A DNA stretch of 64,000 nucleotides from Nonomuraea sp. MG754425 (lineage in GTDB: Bacteria > Actinomycetota > Actinomycetes > Streptosporangiales > Streptosporangiaceae), in assembly GCF_021699195.1 (NCBI RefSeq), contig NZ_SSXE01000079.1, positions 1 through 64,000 on the forward strand, written 5' to 3'. Both the position numbers and the translations under genes were made by a program. The notes beneath the pieces were generated by a model. That model worked only from the letters and a program-made list of their open reading frames with translations. It had not been told where the DNA came from and did no database searches. This document shows positions 1 through 8,450 of this stretch, one piece after another (position 1 is the first letter of the stretch; each line of letters opens with the position of its first letter).

Positions 1-697
1 GTAGATCACCACGTGCAGGTCGGGGTGGTCGGCGGGGGCCAGGCGGTGGTGTTCGTAGCGCAGGACGCCCTGAACGGGGTGGTGGAAGACGCGCAGGCGG
101 GAGGCGAAGCCTTCGATGCGGTGGTCCTGCCAGGCGTCGTGGAACGGCTCGCTCGTCCGGATGAGGCGCTGGATGACCGGGGAGCGGGCCAGGTCGCCGA
201 GCCGGGGCCCGGCCTCGGCGCGGAACTCGGCGAGGAAGCGGCGGCTGGTGGTCTCCCAGTCGGGGAGCAGGTCGCGGACGTAGGGGTCGGTGAACACCAC
301 CCACAGCAGGTTGCGCTCGGCGGTGGTGGCGATGTTCGGGTAGAGCGCCGCGTAGGCGGTGTTCCAGCCGGTGATCGTCCAGTCGGGGGCGATGGCGTAG
401 GCCGGGAAGCCGGTGAGCCCGTCCAGGAGCCGTCGCACGTGGCCGGGCGCCGCCCGGCCGATGGGTTCGGTGGCCGAGGGCAGCGGTGTGTACCCGGCCA
501 GGGAGAGCAGGTAGGCGTGCTCGGTGGCGGTCAGGCGCAGGGTACGGGCGAGCGCGTCGAGGACCTGGCGGGACGGCTGGATGTCGCGGCCCTGCTCCAG
601 CCACGTGTACCAGGTGGCGCTCACCCCGGAGAGGGTGGCGACCTCCTCGCGGCGCAGCCCGCCTCTGCGCCGGGGCCCGGCCGGGGGCAGGCCCACC
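1..697 (-). pseudogene. XRE-family regulator with MmyB-like ligand domain, 5'-truncated, runs off left edge
   Basis: Read leftward, this frame encodes a helix-turn-helix with the family signature GLRREEVATLSGVSATWY, followed by LEQGRDIQPSRQVLDALART and then a PAS-like MmyB domain (GWNTAYAALYP, RNLLWVVFTDP, FHHPVQGVLRYEHHRLAP). It continues past base 1, so the C-terminus is not seen. The family normally has about 20-25 residues before GLRREEV. Here only VGLPPAGPRRRG precedes it, and the next bases (from about 697) belong to an ilvD fragment on the other strand. The first helix is therefore lost, although a GTG at 695-697 could still serve as a start. It is probably a decayed DNA-binding regulator. 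Confidence 0.72.
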
Positions 698-1440
698 GCA
701 CCCTGGCCGACATCGAGGCGCGTTCCCGCGAGGTGCCGTACCTGTGCAGGGTCGCCCCCAACGGCCCGTACCTGATGGAGGACGTGCACCGCGCCGGCGG
801 CGTCCCCGCGATGCTGGGTGAGCTGCACCGCGCCGGGCTGCTCCATCGCGAGGTGCGCGCCGTGCACGCCGGCTCGCTGGACGAGTGGCTGGCCGCCTGG
901 GACGTGCGTGGCGCGGCCCCCTCCCGCGAGGCGATCGAGCTGTTCCACGCGGCCCCCGGCGGCGTGCGCTCGTCGGCGGCGTTCTCCCAGTCGGCCCGCT
1001 GGGAGTCGCTCGACCTGGACGCCGCGACCGGCTGCGTCCGCGACACGGCCCACGCGCACTCGCCGGACGCGGGCCTTGCGGTCCTGCGCGGCAACCTCGC
1101 CCCCGATGGAGCCGTGGTGAAGTCCGCCGGGGTCCCGGACGGCCTGCGCGTCTTCACCGGCCCGGCGGTGGTGACCGAGTCGCAGGAGGAGGCGGCCAAG
1201 GCGATCCTGTCCGGACGGCTGTCGCCGGGCGACGTGCTCGTCATCCGCTACGAGGGTCCGCGCGGCGGTCCCGGCATGCAGGAGATGTTGTATCCGACGG
1301 CCTACCTCAAGGGACGGGGCCTGGCCGCCTCGTGCGCGGTGGTCACCGACGGCCGCTTCTCCGGCGGCAGTTCCGGCCTGTCGATCGGCCACGTCTCGCC
1401 GGAGGCTGCCGCCGGTGGCCCGTTGGCCCTCGTCCGGACC
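698..1440 (+). pseudogene. dihydroxy-acid dehydratase (IlvD/Edd) remnant
   Basis: This frame reads as the central and C-terminal part of an IlvD/Edd dehydratase. It has PYLMEDVHRAGGVPAML, then LRGNLAPDGAVVKSAG, and the signature GRFSGGSSGLSIGHVSPEAA. IlvD makes 2-oxo acids from dihydroxy acids in branched-chain amino acid synthesis, and Edd relatives act on sugar acids. Roughly the first 300 residues, which carry the Fe-S cysteines, and the last 70 or so are missing. Homology starts right at the truncated end of the XRE gene and stops at GGPLALVR, after which the frame runs on with unrelated residues. No start codon or ribosome binding site belongs to it. It is a dead fragment. Confidence 0.8.
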
Positions 1441-1479
1441 CGACAGGTCTCCGCGAAAGGCCCCTGGTGGGAGAGGCAG

Positions 1480-1890
1480 TCAACGATGCGCCGGGGCAAC
1501 CACCGGTGCAGGAGGCCAGGAGCCGAGGTGCCGGAGGAAGGCGTCACGTGAGGGGAGCAGGTGGGCGCGGCAGGTCTCGGCGAGCAGGGCGGTGTCCTGC
1601 TCGCGCAGGGCGCGGATCATGGTCAGGTGCTCGGTCCTGGCCCGGTGCAGGTACTCGGGCGAGGTCACGGTGACCGAGCGGACGGCGTGGGTCACCTGGG
1701 CGTGCGAGCGGATGGCCGCGACCAGCGCCGCGTTGTCGGACAGCGCGAACAGCGCCTGGTGGAAGGCCTCGAAGCGGGCCATCAGGTCGTCCTCGACGAG
1801 CCGCTCCCGGGGGTAGCGCAGCCTGAGGACGATCTCCTCCTCGATCAGGTCAGCGACGTCCGGCCGGCCCATGATCACTTCGGTCCTCAT
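1480..1890 (-). pseudogene. GntR/FadR-type regulator with most of the HTH deleted
   Basis: A single open frame of 136 codons (an alternative ATG lies at 1872) begins like a GntR winged helix (ADLIEEEIVLRLRYPRERLV, then EDDLMARF). It jumps straight to FCD-domain helices (AFHQALFALSDNAALVAAIR, RTEHLTMIRALREQDTALLA). GntR/FCD proteins are usually 210-240 residues long. About 90 residues, covering the recognition helix, the wing and the start of the ligand domain, are absent without loss of frame. The protein could be made but should not bind DNA as a GntR regulator. It lies just downstream of the FAD monooxygenase on the same strand. Confidence 0.7.
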
Positions 1891-1925
1891 CCTGAGCACC
1901 TTCGTCTCCTGACGGACGACCCCGG

Positions 1926-3095
1926 TCAGGCTTGCCCGGCCGTGCTGAGCTTGCGCCGCGCGCCCCAGGTCAGCACGGCCGAGCGGACGCGGGTGAGCAG
2001 GCGGGTGGAGGGGACGAAGAACTGGGCCTTGAAGCCCGCCCGCCGGCGGTGTTTCCTGATGAACGGCCGCAGCCCCTGTTCCCACGCGTGCAGCGCCCGC
2101 TCGACGTCGTCCTCGTGCCGGTCGAGTGCGTCGCCGAGCAGCGCGGCGCCGCTCATCGCGGCGGTGGCGCCCATGCCGGAGTAGAGGGTCAGGCACCAGG
2201 CGGCGTCGCCCACCAGCGCGACCCGGCCGCGGTGCCAGGACGGCATCTCGACGTAGTGCACGGAGTCGAACAGGTGCTGCGGGGCCCCGGCCAGCTCCTC
2301 CAGCGCGACCTCCACGGCACCGTCCGCCGACAGCCCGGCGAAGGCGTCTTGAAGCACCTCCACGGGCGGCCTGGAGAACTGGGCGTCCACGTCGCCGGGC
2401 CGGTAGGTGAACAGCGCGGTGGGCGGGCAGTCGTCCAGCGGGAAGACCCACAGCGAGCGGCGGGTGTCGGCGATCACGAGGGCGTCGTCGGAGCGGAACT
2501 CGGGGAGCTGACGGCTCATCTGGAAGGCGCAGATCACCGCGCCGAGCGGCTTCATGAACCGCTCGTGCACCCCGAAGACCAGCTCACGGACGGTGGAGCG
2601 CAGGCCGTCGGCGCCGATGACGAGGTCGAAGTCCTCCACGGTCTCCGCCACGGTCTCCGCCGCGGAGCCGCCCTGGCGCAGGGTGACGGACGCGCCGCCG
2701 GCGTGCGTCCGGATGGCGGCCGGGACGGTGTCGAAGCGCACCTCCACGTGCCCGTCGATGGCCGACCAGAGCGCCTGCTCGATGTCGCCGCGCAGCACGG
2801 CGTCCGGATCGCCCGGCTGTTCGAGGAAGCCGACCCCGCGGCTGCGTTCGCCGAACCGGCCGACCTCCCAGCTCCGCTTGCGCTCGGGGGTGCGGGTGTG
2901 CAGCACGTCGGTGAGGCCCAGCGCCCGCACGGCCTGCCTGCCCTCGGGGAACAGCCCGATGAAGTAGCCGCCGGTACGGCGCTCGGCCGCGCGTTCGACG
3001 ATCACCGGCGTCCATCCCGACCGGTGCAGCCGCAGCGCGGCGGACATGCCGGCGATGCCCAGCCCCACGACGAGTACCCGCTTGCTCTCCCGCAT
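1926..3095 (-). CDS. FAD-dependent monooxygenase (PHBH/aromatic hydroxylase fold)
   Basis: A 389-residue flavoprotein monooxygenase. It has the N-terminal Rossmann motif VLVVGLGIAGMSAALRL (about residues 7-23), the DG motif DLVIGADGLRSTVR near 160, and the second FAD motif RVALVGDAAWCLTLYSGMG near 295. This set defines group A NAD(P)H-dependent hydroxylases such as TetX-like and aromatic-ring enzymes; the substrate cannot be read from sequence. I chose ATG 3095 because GAGGTGGGCGGG sits just upstream. A longer frame to 3173 would run over the operator. The gene diverges from a TetR gene, with a palindromic operator between them, so repression by that TetR is likely, possibly for detoxification. 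Confidence 0.88.
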   Translation of the reverse strand: MRESKRVLVVGLGIAGMSAALRLHRSGWTPVIVERAAERRTGGYFIGLFPEGRQAVRALGLTDVLHTRTPERKRSWEVGRFGERSRGVGFLEQPGDPDAVLRGDIEQALWSAIDGHVEVRFDTVPAAIRTHAGGASVTLRQGGSAAETVAETVEDFDLVIGADGLRSTVRELVFGVHERFMKPLGAVICAFQMSRQLPEFRSDDALVIADTRRSLWVFPLDDCPPTALFTYRPGDVDAQFSRPPVEVLQDAFAGLSADGAVEVALEELAGAPQHLFDSVHYVEMPSWHRGRVALVGDAAWCLTLYSGMGATAAMSGAALLGDALDRHEDDVERALHAWEQGLRPFIRKHRRRAGFKAQFFVPSTRLLTRVRSAVLTWGARRKLSTAGQA

Positions 3096-3137
3096 CCCGC
3101 CCACCTCAGCAATCTTCTCGACGGTGCGTCGCAAAAG

Positions 3138-3158
3138 TTTACGATACAGTGTCGTAAA
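3138..3158. promoter_or_regulatory. TetR-type palindromic operator
   Basis: A 21-bp interrupted palindrome with arms TTTACGA and TCGTAAA around a 7-base centre (TACAGTG) lies between the divergent monooxygenase and TetR genes. Its A+T content stands out in very GC-rich DNA. Length, symmetry and position match operators of TetR proteins that control themselves and a divergent enzyme gene. Confidence 0.75.
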
Positions 3159-3193
3159 ACCGGCCGAGCACACCCCCTGGAAGAACGAGTCAG

Positions 3194-3805
3194 ATGCCGA
3201 AGATCCGCGCCAGCACCGTGGCCGAGCACCGCGCCCAGGCCAGGGCCGCCGTGCTCGACGCCTTCGACGCCCTGCTGGACGAGCGCGGCTACGAGGCGAT
3301 CACGCTGTCGGACGTGGCAGGGCGCGCCGGCATGGCCAGGAACACCATCTACAACTACGCCCCCGACAAGGCGGCCCTGCTCGCCGCCGCGTTCGCCCGC
3401 TCCGGCACCTCACTCGGCCAGGAGATCGGGCACATCGCCGAAGACCGCGCCCGGCCCGCCGCCGAGCGCCTGGCCATGGTCGTCAGGCTGCTGCTGGTCC
3501 GCTTCACCCGCGGCACCCAGCGCCTGCTGCTGCTGCACAACGTGGCCCGCACCCTGTCGGACGACGCGCGGGCCGAACTGGCCGCCCCCTTCGACGTGGT
3601 GCGGGTCCACGTGCTGCGGATCGTCCGCGACGGCGTGGCGGCGGGCGAGTTCGCGCCGCCGGCCGACCTGGAGCTGACCTTCGAGCTGATGGTCGGCGTC
3701 ATGCAGGCCGCCACGCTGCGGGTGGCGCACGACCCGGGCACCGCCGGCGTCACAGTGGAGAGCGTGACGACCTTCCTGCTCAACGCGATCCGCCCGGCGG
3801 GCTGA
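3194..3805 (+). CDS. TetR/AcrR family transcriptional regulator
   Basis: A 203-residue regulator with an N-terminal TetR helix-turn-helix (AITLSDVAGRAGMARNTIYN at about residues 34-53, followed by YAPDKAALLAAAF). The all-helical C-terminal half is likely the ligand and dimer domain. The ATG at 3194 is about 36 bases past the palindrome at 3138-3158. It is transcribed away from the FAD monooxygenase, so it most likely represses that gene and itself until a small molecule binds. It converges with the MarR gene at its 3' end, with only 13 bp between the stops. Confidence 0.9.
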   Translation: MPKIRASTVAEHRAQARAAVLDAFDALLDERGYEAITLSDVAGRAGMARNTIYNYAPDKAALLAAAFARSGTSLGQEIGHIAEDRARPAAERLAMVVRLLLVRFTRGTQRLLLLHNVARTLSDDARAELAAPFDVVRVHVLRIVRDGVAAGEFAPPADLELTFELMVGVMQAATLRVAHDPGTAGVTVESVTTFLLNAIRPAG

Positions 3806-3812
3806 CGCGAGC

Positions 3813-3834
3813 GCCGGGCTACTCCTCGCCCGGC
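3813..3834. terminator. GC hairpin between convergent TetR and MarR genes
   Basis: GCCGGGC and GCCCGGC form a perfect 7-bp stem around an 8-base loop. It sits where the TetR and MarR genes meet tail to tail and overlaps the MarR stop. There is no T-run, as is usual in actinomycetes. It could act in both directions. Confidence 0.5.
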
Positions 3835-4307
3835 CTCGCCGCCGCGGCCAGGCGCGGCCAGGGCCGGCCGATGCGGTGTTCGATGTCCTCGTTGAAGCGC
3901 TGGACGTCGGCGACGAAGCGCTCCAGGCGCTCGGCCGGCCAGTCGGCCAGCACCGAGGCCAGCCCGCCGACGATCCGGCCGCGGTCGGCGGCCAGGCGGC
4001 GGCGGCCGTGCGCGGTGATGCGGAACTTGCGGGCCACGCTGCCGTTCGGGTCGAGGGTGCGCTCGACCAGGCCGTCCTTCAGCAGGGCGGCGGTCTGCCG
4101 GTTGAAGGTGGAGGCGGCCAGGCCGAAGGCTTCGACGAAGTCGGCGATGGACATGGGGCCCTGCACCTCGAGCCGGCTCAGCAGGACGTAGGCGCTGCGC
4201 TCCAGGCGTTCGTCACCGGGCCCGCCCGGCGGCGTGGCCAGCTCGCGCAGCCGCATGAGGATCATCAGCTCCCGCTCAAGGTGAGCGCCTGCCTGCTCGG
4301 CGTCCAT
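3819..4307 (-). CDS. MarR family transcriptional regulator
   Basis: A 162-residue winged-helix protein. The core MSIADFVEAFGLAASTFNRQ (recognition helix) is followed by TAALLKDGLVERTLDPNG and the wing RKFRITAHGRRRL, which is standard MarR architecture with helical dimer regions at both ends. The ATG at 4307 follows a strong GGAGG. It diverges from a cytochrome P450 gene, and two TGCAT-type palindromes lie between them. The simplest reading is a repressor of the P450 and of itself. Confidence 0.88.
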   Translation of the reverse strand: MDAEQAGAHLERELMILMRLRELATPPGGPGDERLERSAYVLLSRLEVQGPMSIADFVEAFGLAASTFNRQTAALLKDGLVERTLDPNGSVARKFRITAHGRRRLAADRGRIVGGLASVLADWPAERLERFVADVQRFNEDIEHRIGRPWPRLAAAARPGEE

Positions 4308-4356
4308 GAGGCGAACCTCCGATCGTTCACGTGTTCACCTGCACGATACGGCAAGG

Positions 4357-4385
4357 TGCATCATGCTCTAAAAGAGCATGATGCA
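4357..4385. promoter_or_regulatory. perfect 13-bp inverted repeat, probable MarR operator
   Basis: The arms TGCATCATGCTCT and AGAGCATGATGCA are perfectly complementary around AAA. The site lies between the MarR start and the P450 promoter. The TGCAT ends recur in the shorter palindrome at 4393-4403, which suggests one protein reads both. The repeat could also fold as a hairpin in the MarR leader. Confidence 0.65.
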
Positions 4386-4389
4386 TTCT

Positions 4390-4418
4390 TTGTGCATAAT
4401 GCATTGAATATGTATGGT
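4390..4418 (+). promoter_or_regulatory. P450 promoter with embedded TGCATAATGCA operator
   Basis: A possible -35 TTGTGC (4390-4395) and -10 TATGGT (4413-4418) are spaced 17 bp apart. The palindrome TGCATAATGCA (4393-4403) covers the -35 and the spacer, where a repressor would block RNA polymerase. The P450 start is 32 bases further on. Confidence 0.5.
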
Positions 4419-4450
4419 GCATCTGGTGAGTTGATCGAGGGAGACACCGC

Positions 4451-5668
4451 ATGAGCCAGCACGAGGAAGTCCTGTCCTATCCGCTGCCCTACGACACGGC
4501 ACTGGCCGCCCCCAAGGAGTGGGAGCGGCTGCGCGCCCAGTGCCCGGTGGCCGCCGTCGAACTGCCCAGCGGCGACCACGCCACGCTGCTGACCCGCCAC
4601 GAGCACGTCAAGGGCCTGCTGTCCGATCCCCGCTTCACCCGTCCCACCGCCGCGGACAACGCCGCCCGGATCGCGCCGGAAGGCTCCGGTGGCGCCGCCG
4701 CCAACGGCGACATGTCCAGCTCCGCCCTCTCCGGCGGGGAGGGACACCAGCACTGGCGGCGCCTGGTCGGCAAGTACTTCACCGCCAAGCGCATGACCGC
4801 CCTGCGGCCCGGCATGACCGAGATCGCCGAGCGGCTCGTCGACGCCATGGTGGCCGGCGGCGCGCCCGCCGACCTCAGGGCGCACGTCGGCTTCCCGCTG
4901 CCGGTGTTCGTGATCTGCGACATGCTCGGCGTGCCCGCCGACGACCGCGACCGGTTCTCCCGCTGGTCCGACATGTTCCTCAGCACCTCCCGGTACACCC
5001 GGGAGGAGACCGGCCAGGGCCTGCGCGAGTTCACGGCGTACATGTCGGGGCACGTCGCCGCCAAGCGCGCCACCCCGACCGACGACCTGATCGGCATGCT
5101 GATCAGGGAGAGCGAGGGCGAAGGGCACGGGCTGAGCGACGCCGACCTGGTCAGCACCGCGATGGGGCTGCTGGTCGCCGGGCACGAGACCACCGCGAAC
5201 ATGATCGGCAAGATGGTGGCCATGCTCCTGGCCGACCGGACCCGCTGGGAGCGGCTGCTCACCGACCCCTCCCTGATCCGCACCGCCGTGGACGAGTCGC
5301 TGCGCTACGACGCCAACTTCAGCTTCGGCGTCCGCCGCTACCTCACCGACGACGTCGAGATCGACGGCCGGAACCTGCCGGCCGGCACCACCGTGTTCTG
5401 CAACATGTCCGCCGCCAACCGCGACGAGACCGTCTTCGCCGACGCCGCCGACATGGACCTCGGCCGCAGCCCCAACCCGCACCTGACCTTCGGCGCCGGC
5501 CCGCACTCCTGCCTCGGCCAGTCTTTGGCCCGCACCGAGTTGCAGGTCGTGCTGGAGACGCTGCTGCGCCGGCTGCCCACGCTGGAACTGGCCGTACCGG
5601 AGGAGGAACTGCGCCGCCTCGAAGGACTGCTCGTCGGCGGTCTGCGCGAGGTGCCCGTCCGCTGGTGA
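4451..5668 (+). CDS. cytochrome P450 monooxygenase
   Basis: A complete 405-residue soluble bacterial P450. It has the I-helix oxygen-activation motif AGHETT (about residues 243-248), the K-helix ExxR as ESLR (282-285), and the heme loop FGAGPHSCLG with ligand Cys354. The length is typical of the CYP105/107-like class. No ferredoxin or reductase gene lies beside it, so redox partners must come from elsewhere. It diverges from a MarR gene through a palindrome-rich spacer, which argues for induction by a substrate-like compound. The substrate is unknown. Confidence 0.93.
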   Translation: MSQHEEVLSYPLPYDTALAAPKEWERLRAQCPVAAVELPSGDHATLLTRHEHVKGLLSDPRFTRPTAADNAARIAPEGSGGAAANGDMSSSALSGGEGHQHWRRLVGKYFTAKRMTALRPGMTEIAERLVDAMVAGGAPADLRAHVGFPLPVFVICDMLGVPADDRDRFSRWSDMFLSTSRYTREETGQGLREFTAYMSGHVAAKRATPTDDLIGMLIRESEGEGHGLSDADLVSTAMGLLVAGHETTANMIGKMVAMLLADRTRWERLLTDPSLIRTAVDESLRYDANFSFGVRRYLTDDVEIDGRNLPAGTTVFCNMSAANRDETVFADAADMDLGRSPNPHLTFGAGPHSCLGQSLARTELQVVLETLLRRLPTLELAVPEEELRRLEGLLVGGLREVPVRW

Positions 5669-5708
5669 CCGGGACGGGAGGCCGTGTGCAACTTATTGTC
5701 ACTCCATT

Positions 5709-5952
5709 ATGACTTCGGGTGATGAAGTTGCTGTGCTGTGCGGCATGACAACGAGATCGGCAAGGAGGAGTTCCACACCTTCCTCAGCAAGGTGTGGAAG
5801 ATCTCCCAGCCCGACGCGATCGAGACTTCCACCAGCTCGACCTCGACGGCGACGGTTCGGTCTCGCGGCAGGAGTTCATCCGGGCGGCACACGAGTACTT
5901 CTACTCCAACGACCCGAACGCGCCGGGCGGCCTCTTCTTCGGCCACGTCTGA
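5709..5952 (+). pseudogene. EF-hand calcium-binding protein remnant
   Basis: Two pieces of an EF-hand protein lie in different frames. The first, from about 5744, reads DNEIGKEEFHTFLSKVWKIS. The second, from 5827 to the stop at 5952, reads FHQLDLDGDGSVSRQEFI and ends NDPNAPGGLFFGHV. The second holds a complete DLDGDGSVSRQE calcium loop, and the ending resembles calerythrin-like actinobacterial proteins of about 180 residues. Sequence is missing before the first piece and at the frame change near 5825. The inverted repeat GCAACTT/AAGTTGC at 5688-5694 and 5725-5731 borders an AT-richer stretch upstream. No functional product is expected. Confidence 0.7.
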
Positions 5953-6039
5953 TCACCCGGCCCGCGAGAGCTCCCGGCCCCGGCCCGATTCCACCGGGGG
6001 CCGGGGGCTCTCCGGGCACCCGCACGGCCCGGGTGCGGT

Positions 6040-7197
6040 TCACCAGAACCGCACCTCGGGGTAGTCCGCCGACGGCCCGTCCAGCAGCGGCCGGCGCTCG
6101 CCCTTGAGGTGCCGGTCGAGGAAGGCGGTGACGTACGCGCGGGTGATCGTGATGGCGCGCTCGCCGCCGATCGCGGCCGCAGGCAGCCCGAGTTGCGGCT
6201 GCAGCACCGCGTAGTCGACGAAGCTCATGTGCTCGGCGCCGGTCACGGTCAGCCAGCGCTTCCCGTCGCCGGTGACGTGCGGCCAGAACGCGTCCCACGA
6301 GCCGTCCGCGCCGCCGGAGCCCGGCTGGTGGCGGGGATTGCCGATCATCATGAAGGGCTTGTCCAGCGGTTCGGCCGGCGTCCTGGGGTTGTAGGTGCCG
6401 TCGAGGTTGACCACGGCCTTGATACGTCCGGAGGCGGGCAGCAACTGGGCGGCGCTCTGACCGCCGACGGAGTGTCCTGCCATCGCGATCCGCCTCTCGT
6501 CGATCAGCCGGTTCCAGCGCCTGCTCCCCGCCAGCCGGTCCAGGACGAACTCGGTGTCGGCGGCCCTGACCCGGGCCACCTTCGCCCCCGTCTCGGGAGT
6601 TTGCCCGGCCTTCCCGGCCTCGAAGGTGACGGTCCGGCCGTCGGGGAACGTCGTGGCCACCGACTCGTAGGTGTGCTCGATCCCCGCCACCACGTAGCCG
6701 CTGCTCGCGAGCTGCTCGGCCAGGGAGGTCATCGTCGCGCGCGGCAGCGTCATGCCGGGTGACAGCACCACCAGGGGCCGGCCGCCCTTCCGCTTGAGCG
6801 CGGGAGCGCCGGTGCGGGCGTGCGTCCTGGTCCTGGCGAGGGTGTCCGCCGGTACGTCCGCGAGCTGCGGGACTCCCCTGATGATCAGCTCGGACTCCTG
6901 CGGCGTGACGTACGGCGCGGGCCGGCCTGTGCCCTTCCGCGCCGGGTACCAGATCGAGACCATCAGCTCGCGTGCGTCGCGGCCGGTGACCCACGGGTCG
7001 GGGCGGCTGGAATCGATCAGGTGCAGGTCGGTTCTGCCGACCGGATGGTCACCGGTCGGCGCGGGCAGGGCGGTCACGGGCACGGACGTCACGGGCACGG
7101 ACGTCACGGGCACTTCGGCTGCTGCCGGTGCCGTCGTGCCCAGGCCGGTCAGTGAAGTGACGAGCGCGAGAGCGCTCGCGGCCACGGTCTTGTTCAT
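6040..7197 (-). CDS. secreted alpha/beta hydrolase (PAF-acetylhydrolase/chlorophyllase-like)
   Basis: A 385-residue protein with a signal peptide (KTVAASALALVTSL then AAAE, likely cleaved near residue 27), followed by the tandem motif VPVTSVPVTSVPVTALP. The hydrolase core shows the nucleophile elbow AGHSVGG (Ser243), an acid in NLDGTY (Asp266) and a histidine in GAEHMSF (His323). The fold resembles secreted lipase, cutinase or PAF-AH-like esterases of actinomycetes. The start is taken at ATG 7197, which gives a clean signal peptide; the frame is open further upstream. It diverges from a two-component system 110 bp away that may control it. Confidence 0.85.
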   Translation of the reverse strand: MNKTVAASALALVTSLTGLGTTAPAAAEVPVTSVPVTSVPVTALPAPTGDHPVGRTDLHLIDSSRPDPWVTGRDARELMVSIWYPARKGTGRPAPYVTPQESELIIRGVPQLADVPADTLARTRTHARTGAPALKRKGGRPLVVLSPGMTLPRATMTSLAEQLASSGYVVAGIEHTYESVATTFPDGRTVTFEAGKAGQTPETGAKVARVRAADTEFVLDRLAGSRRWNRLIDERRIAMAGHSVGGQSAAQLLPASGRIKAVVNLDGTYNPRTPAEPLDKPFMMIGNPRHQPGSGGADGSWDAFWPHVTGDGKRWLTVTGAEHMSFVDYAVLQPQLGLPAAAIGGERAITITRAYVTAFLDRHLKGERRPLLDGPSADYPEVRFW

Positions 7198-7295
7198 GCG
7201 TCCAACCGTGCCGCGCGGCCCCGCCGGACCGTCCCCGGCGAAAGTCACCTGGCACCCGCGACTTTCGTAGGGGATGGCCAGGCCGGCGCGGCTTG

Positions 7296-7301
7296 TAACC
7301 T
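7296..7301 (+). promoter_or_regulatory. putative -10 for a leaderless histidine-kinase transcript
   Basis: TAACCT fits the actinobacterial TANNNT -10 box and lies six bases before the ATG at 7308. Transcription would begin at or beside the start codon. No purine-rich ribosome binding site precedes the ATG, which supports a leaderless message. No convincing -35 is visible. Confidence 0.35.
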
Positions 7302-7307
7302 CTGGCC

Positions 7308-8450
7308 ATGATTGACCGGGCATCGCGGATCGCCGAACGGGTCATGCCGTGGGCGCTCGGCACGACGGTGTTCCTGCTGTCGCTGGCCTCGACGGCCGGT
7401 TCGATGGGGGTGCGGTCGGCACTGCCCGTACCGGTGCTCGCGAGCGTGGCGGCCTGCTGCGGGGTGGCCGCGTTCTTCGCCAGGCGCCGGTTGTGGCCGC
7501 TCGTCGTGGTGGGCGCCGTAGCCCACACCTGGCTGGTGATGTGGCCGGCCGCCGTCGTGGCCTCGTACTACGCCGGTACGCGGCTTCGCCGCCGCCGGGA
7601 CCTGTGGCTCTACGTCGGTGGCATGGTCGCGCTGCACGCGCTCGGCGGGCTGGTCTCGTACCGGAGCGAGGGGTACCGCGCGCTGGTCGCGGGCACCCTC
7701 GTCAACGTGCTGCTCATGGGCGGCGCGATGCTCGGGCTGCCGCTGGTCGCCGGGCTGTGGGTGCGCGCCAGGCGGCAGGTCCTCGACGCGATGCGCGAGC
7801 AGGCCGAACAACTCCTGCGCGAGCAGGTGCTCCGTGCCGACCAGGCGCGCGACCAGGAGCGGGCGCGCATCGCACGGGAGATGCACGACGTGGTCGCGCA
7901 CCGGGTGTCCCTGATGGTCCTGCACGCCGGCGCGCTGGAGGTCAGCGCTCCCGATGCCCGTACGGCGCAGGCCGCCACGCTGATCGGCTCCGTGGGCCGG
8001 GAGGCGCTGACGAACCTCCGGGAGGTGCTCGGCGTGCTGCGCTCACCGGATCCGGCCCGCGGCCCGCAGCCCACGCTGGCCGACCTCGACCGGCTGCTCG
8101 AACAGTCGCGTGCCCTCGGCATCGTGGTCAACCGCCACGACGAGGGACCGGCCCGCCCGCTGCCGCCCACCGCCGAGCGCACCGCCTACCGGGTGGTCCA
8201 GGAGGCGCTGACCAACGTGCACAAGCACGCGGGCGACGCCGAGACCGACGTGTACGTCCGATACCGGCCCGCCGAACTGGAGGTCGTCATCCGCAACCAG
8301 TCCCCCACGGCGGCGGACGGCGACCTGCCCGGCTCCGGCTGGGGCCTGGTCGGGCTGCGCGAACGCGTCGAACTGGTCGGCGGCCGGCTGGAGGCCGGGC
8401 CGCGTGACGGGGGCGGCTTCCAGGTGCGGGCCGGGATTCCCGCCGCATGA
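7308..8450 (+). CDS. two-component sensor histidine kinase (NarL/DesK type, HisKA_3)
   Basis: 380 residues. Four or five hydrophobic segments occupy about the first 150 residues. They are followed by a dimerisation helix with the phospho-acceptor motif ARIAREMHDVVAHRVSLM (His193) and an HATPase domain with the N-box VVQEALTNVHKHA and the late G-box SGWGLVGLRERVELVGG. This is the classic partner of LuxR-type response regulators. The short membrane sensor has no extracellular domain, so it probably senses membrane state or a lipophilic compound. It overlaps the response regulator by ATGA (8447-8450). Confidence 0.93.
   Translation: MIDRASRIAERVMPWALGTTVFLLSLASTAGSMGVRSALPVPVLASVAACCGVAAFFARRRLWPLVVVGAVAHTWLVMWPAAVVASYYAGTRLRRRRDLWLYVGGMVALHALGGLVSYRSEGYRALVAGTLVNVLLMGGAMLGLPLVAGLWVRARRQVLDAMREQAEQLLREQVLRADQARDQERARIAREMHDVVAHRVSLMVLHAGALEVSAPDARTAQAATLIGSVGREALTNLREVLGVLRSPDPARGPQPTLADLDRLLEQSRALGIVVNRHDEGPARPLPPTAERTAYRVVQEALTNVHKHAGDAETDVYVRYRPAELEVVIRNQSPTAADGDLPGSGWGLVGLRERVELVGGRLEAGPRDGGGFQVRAGIPAA

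Noticed and set aside
3096..3173. N-terminal extension of the FAD monooxygenase to 3173
   Set aside because: It would translate through the TetR operator, and the Rossmann motif normally starts within a few residues of the N-terminus. ATG 3095 has a good ribosome binding site.
7075..7115. Three tandem copies of a 15-bp repeat, considered as a CRISPR or regulatory repeat
   Set aside because: The copies encode VPVTS within the hydrolase leader linker, have no spacers, and keep the reading frame.
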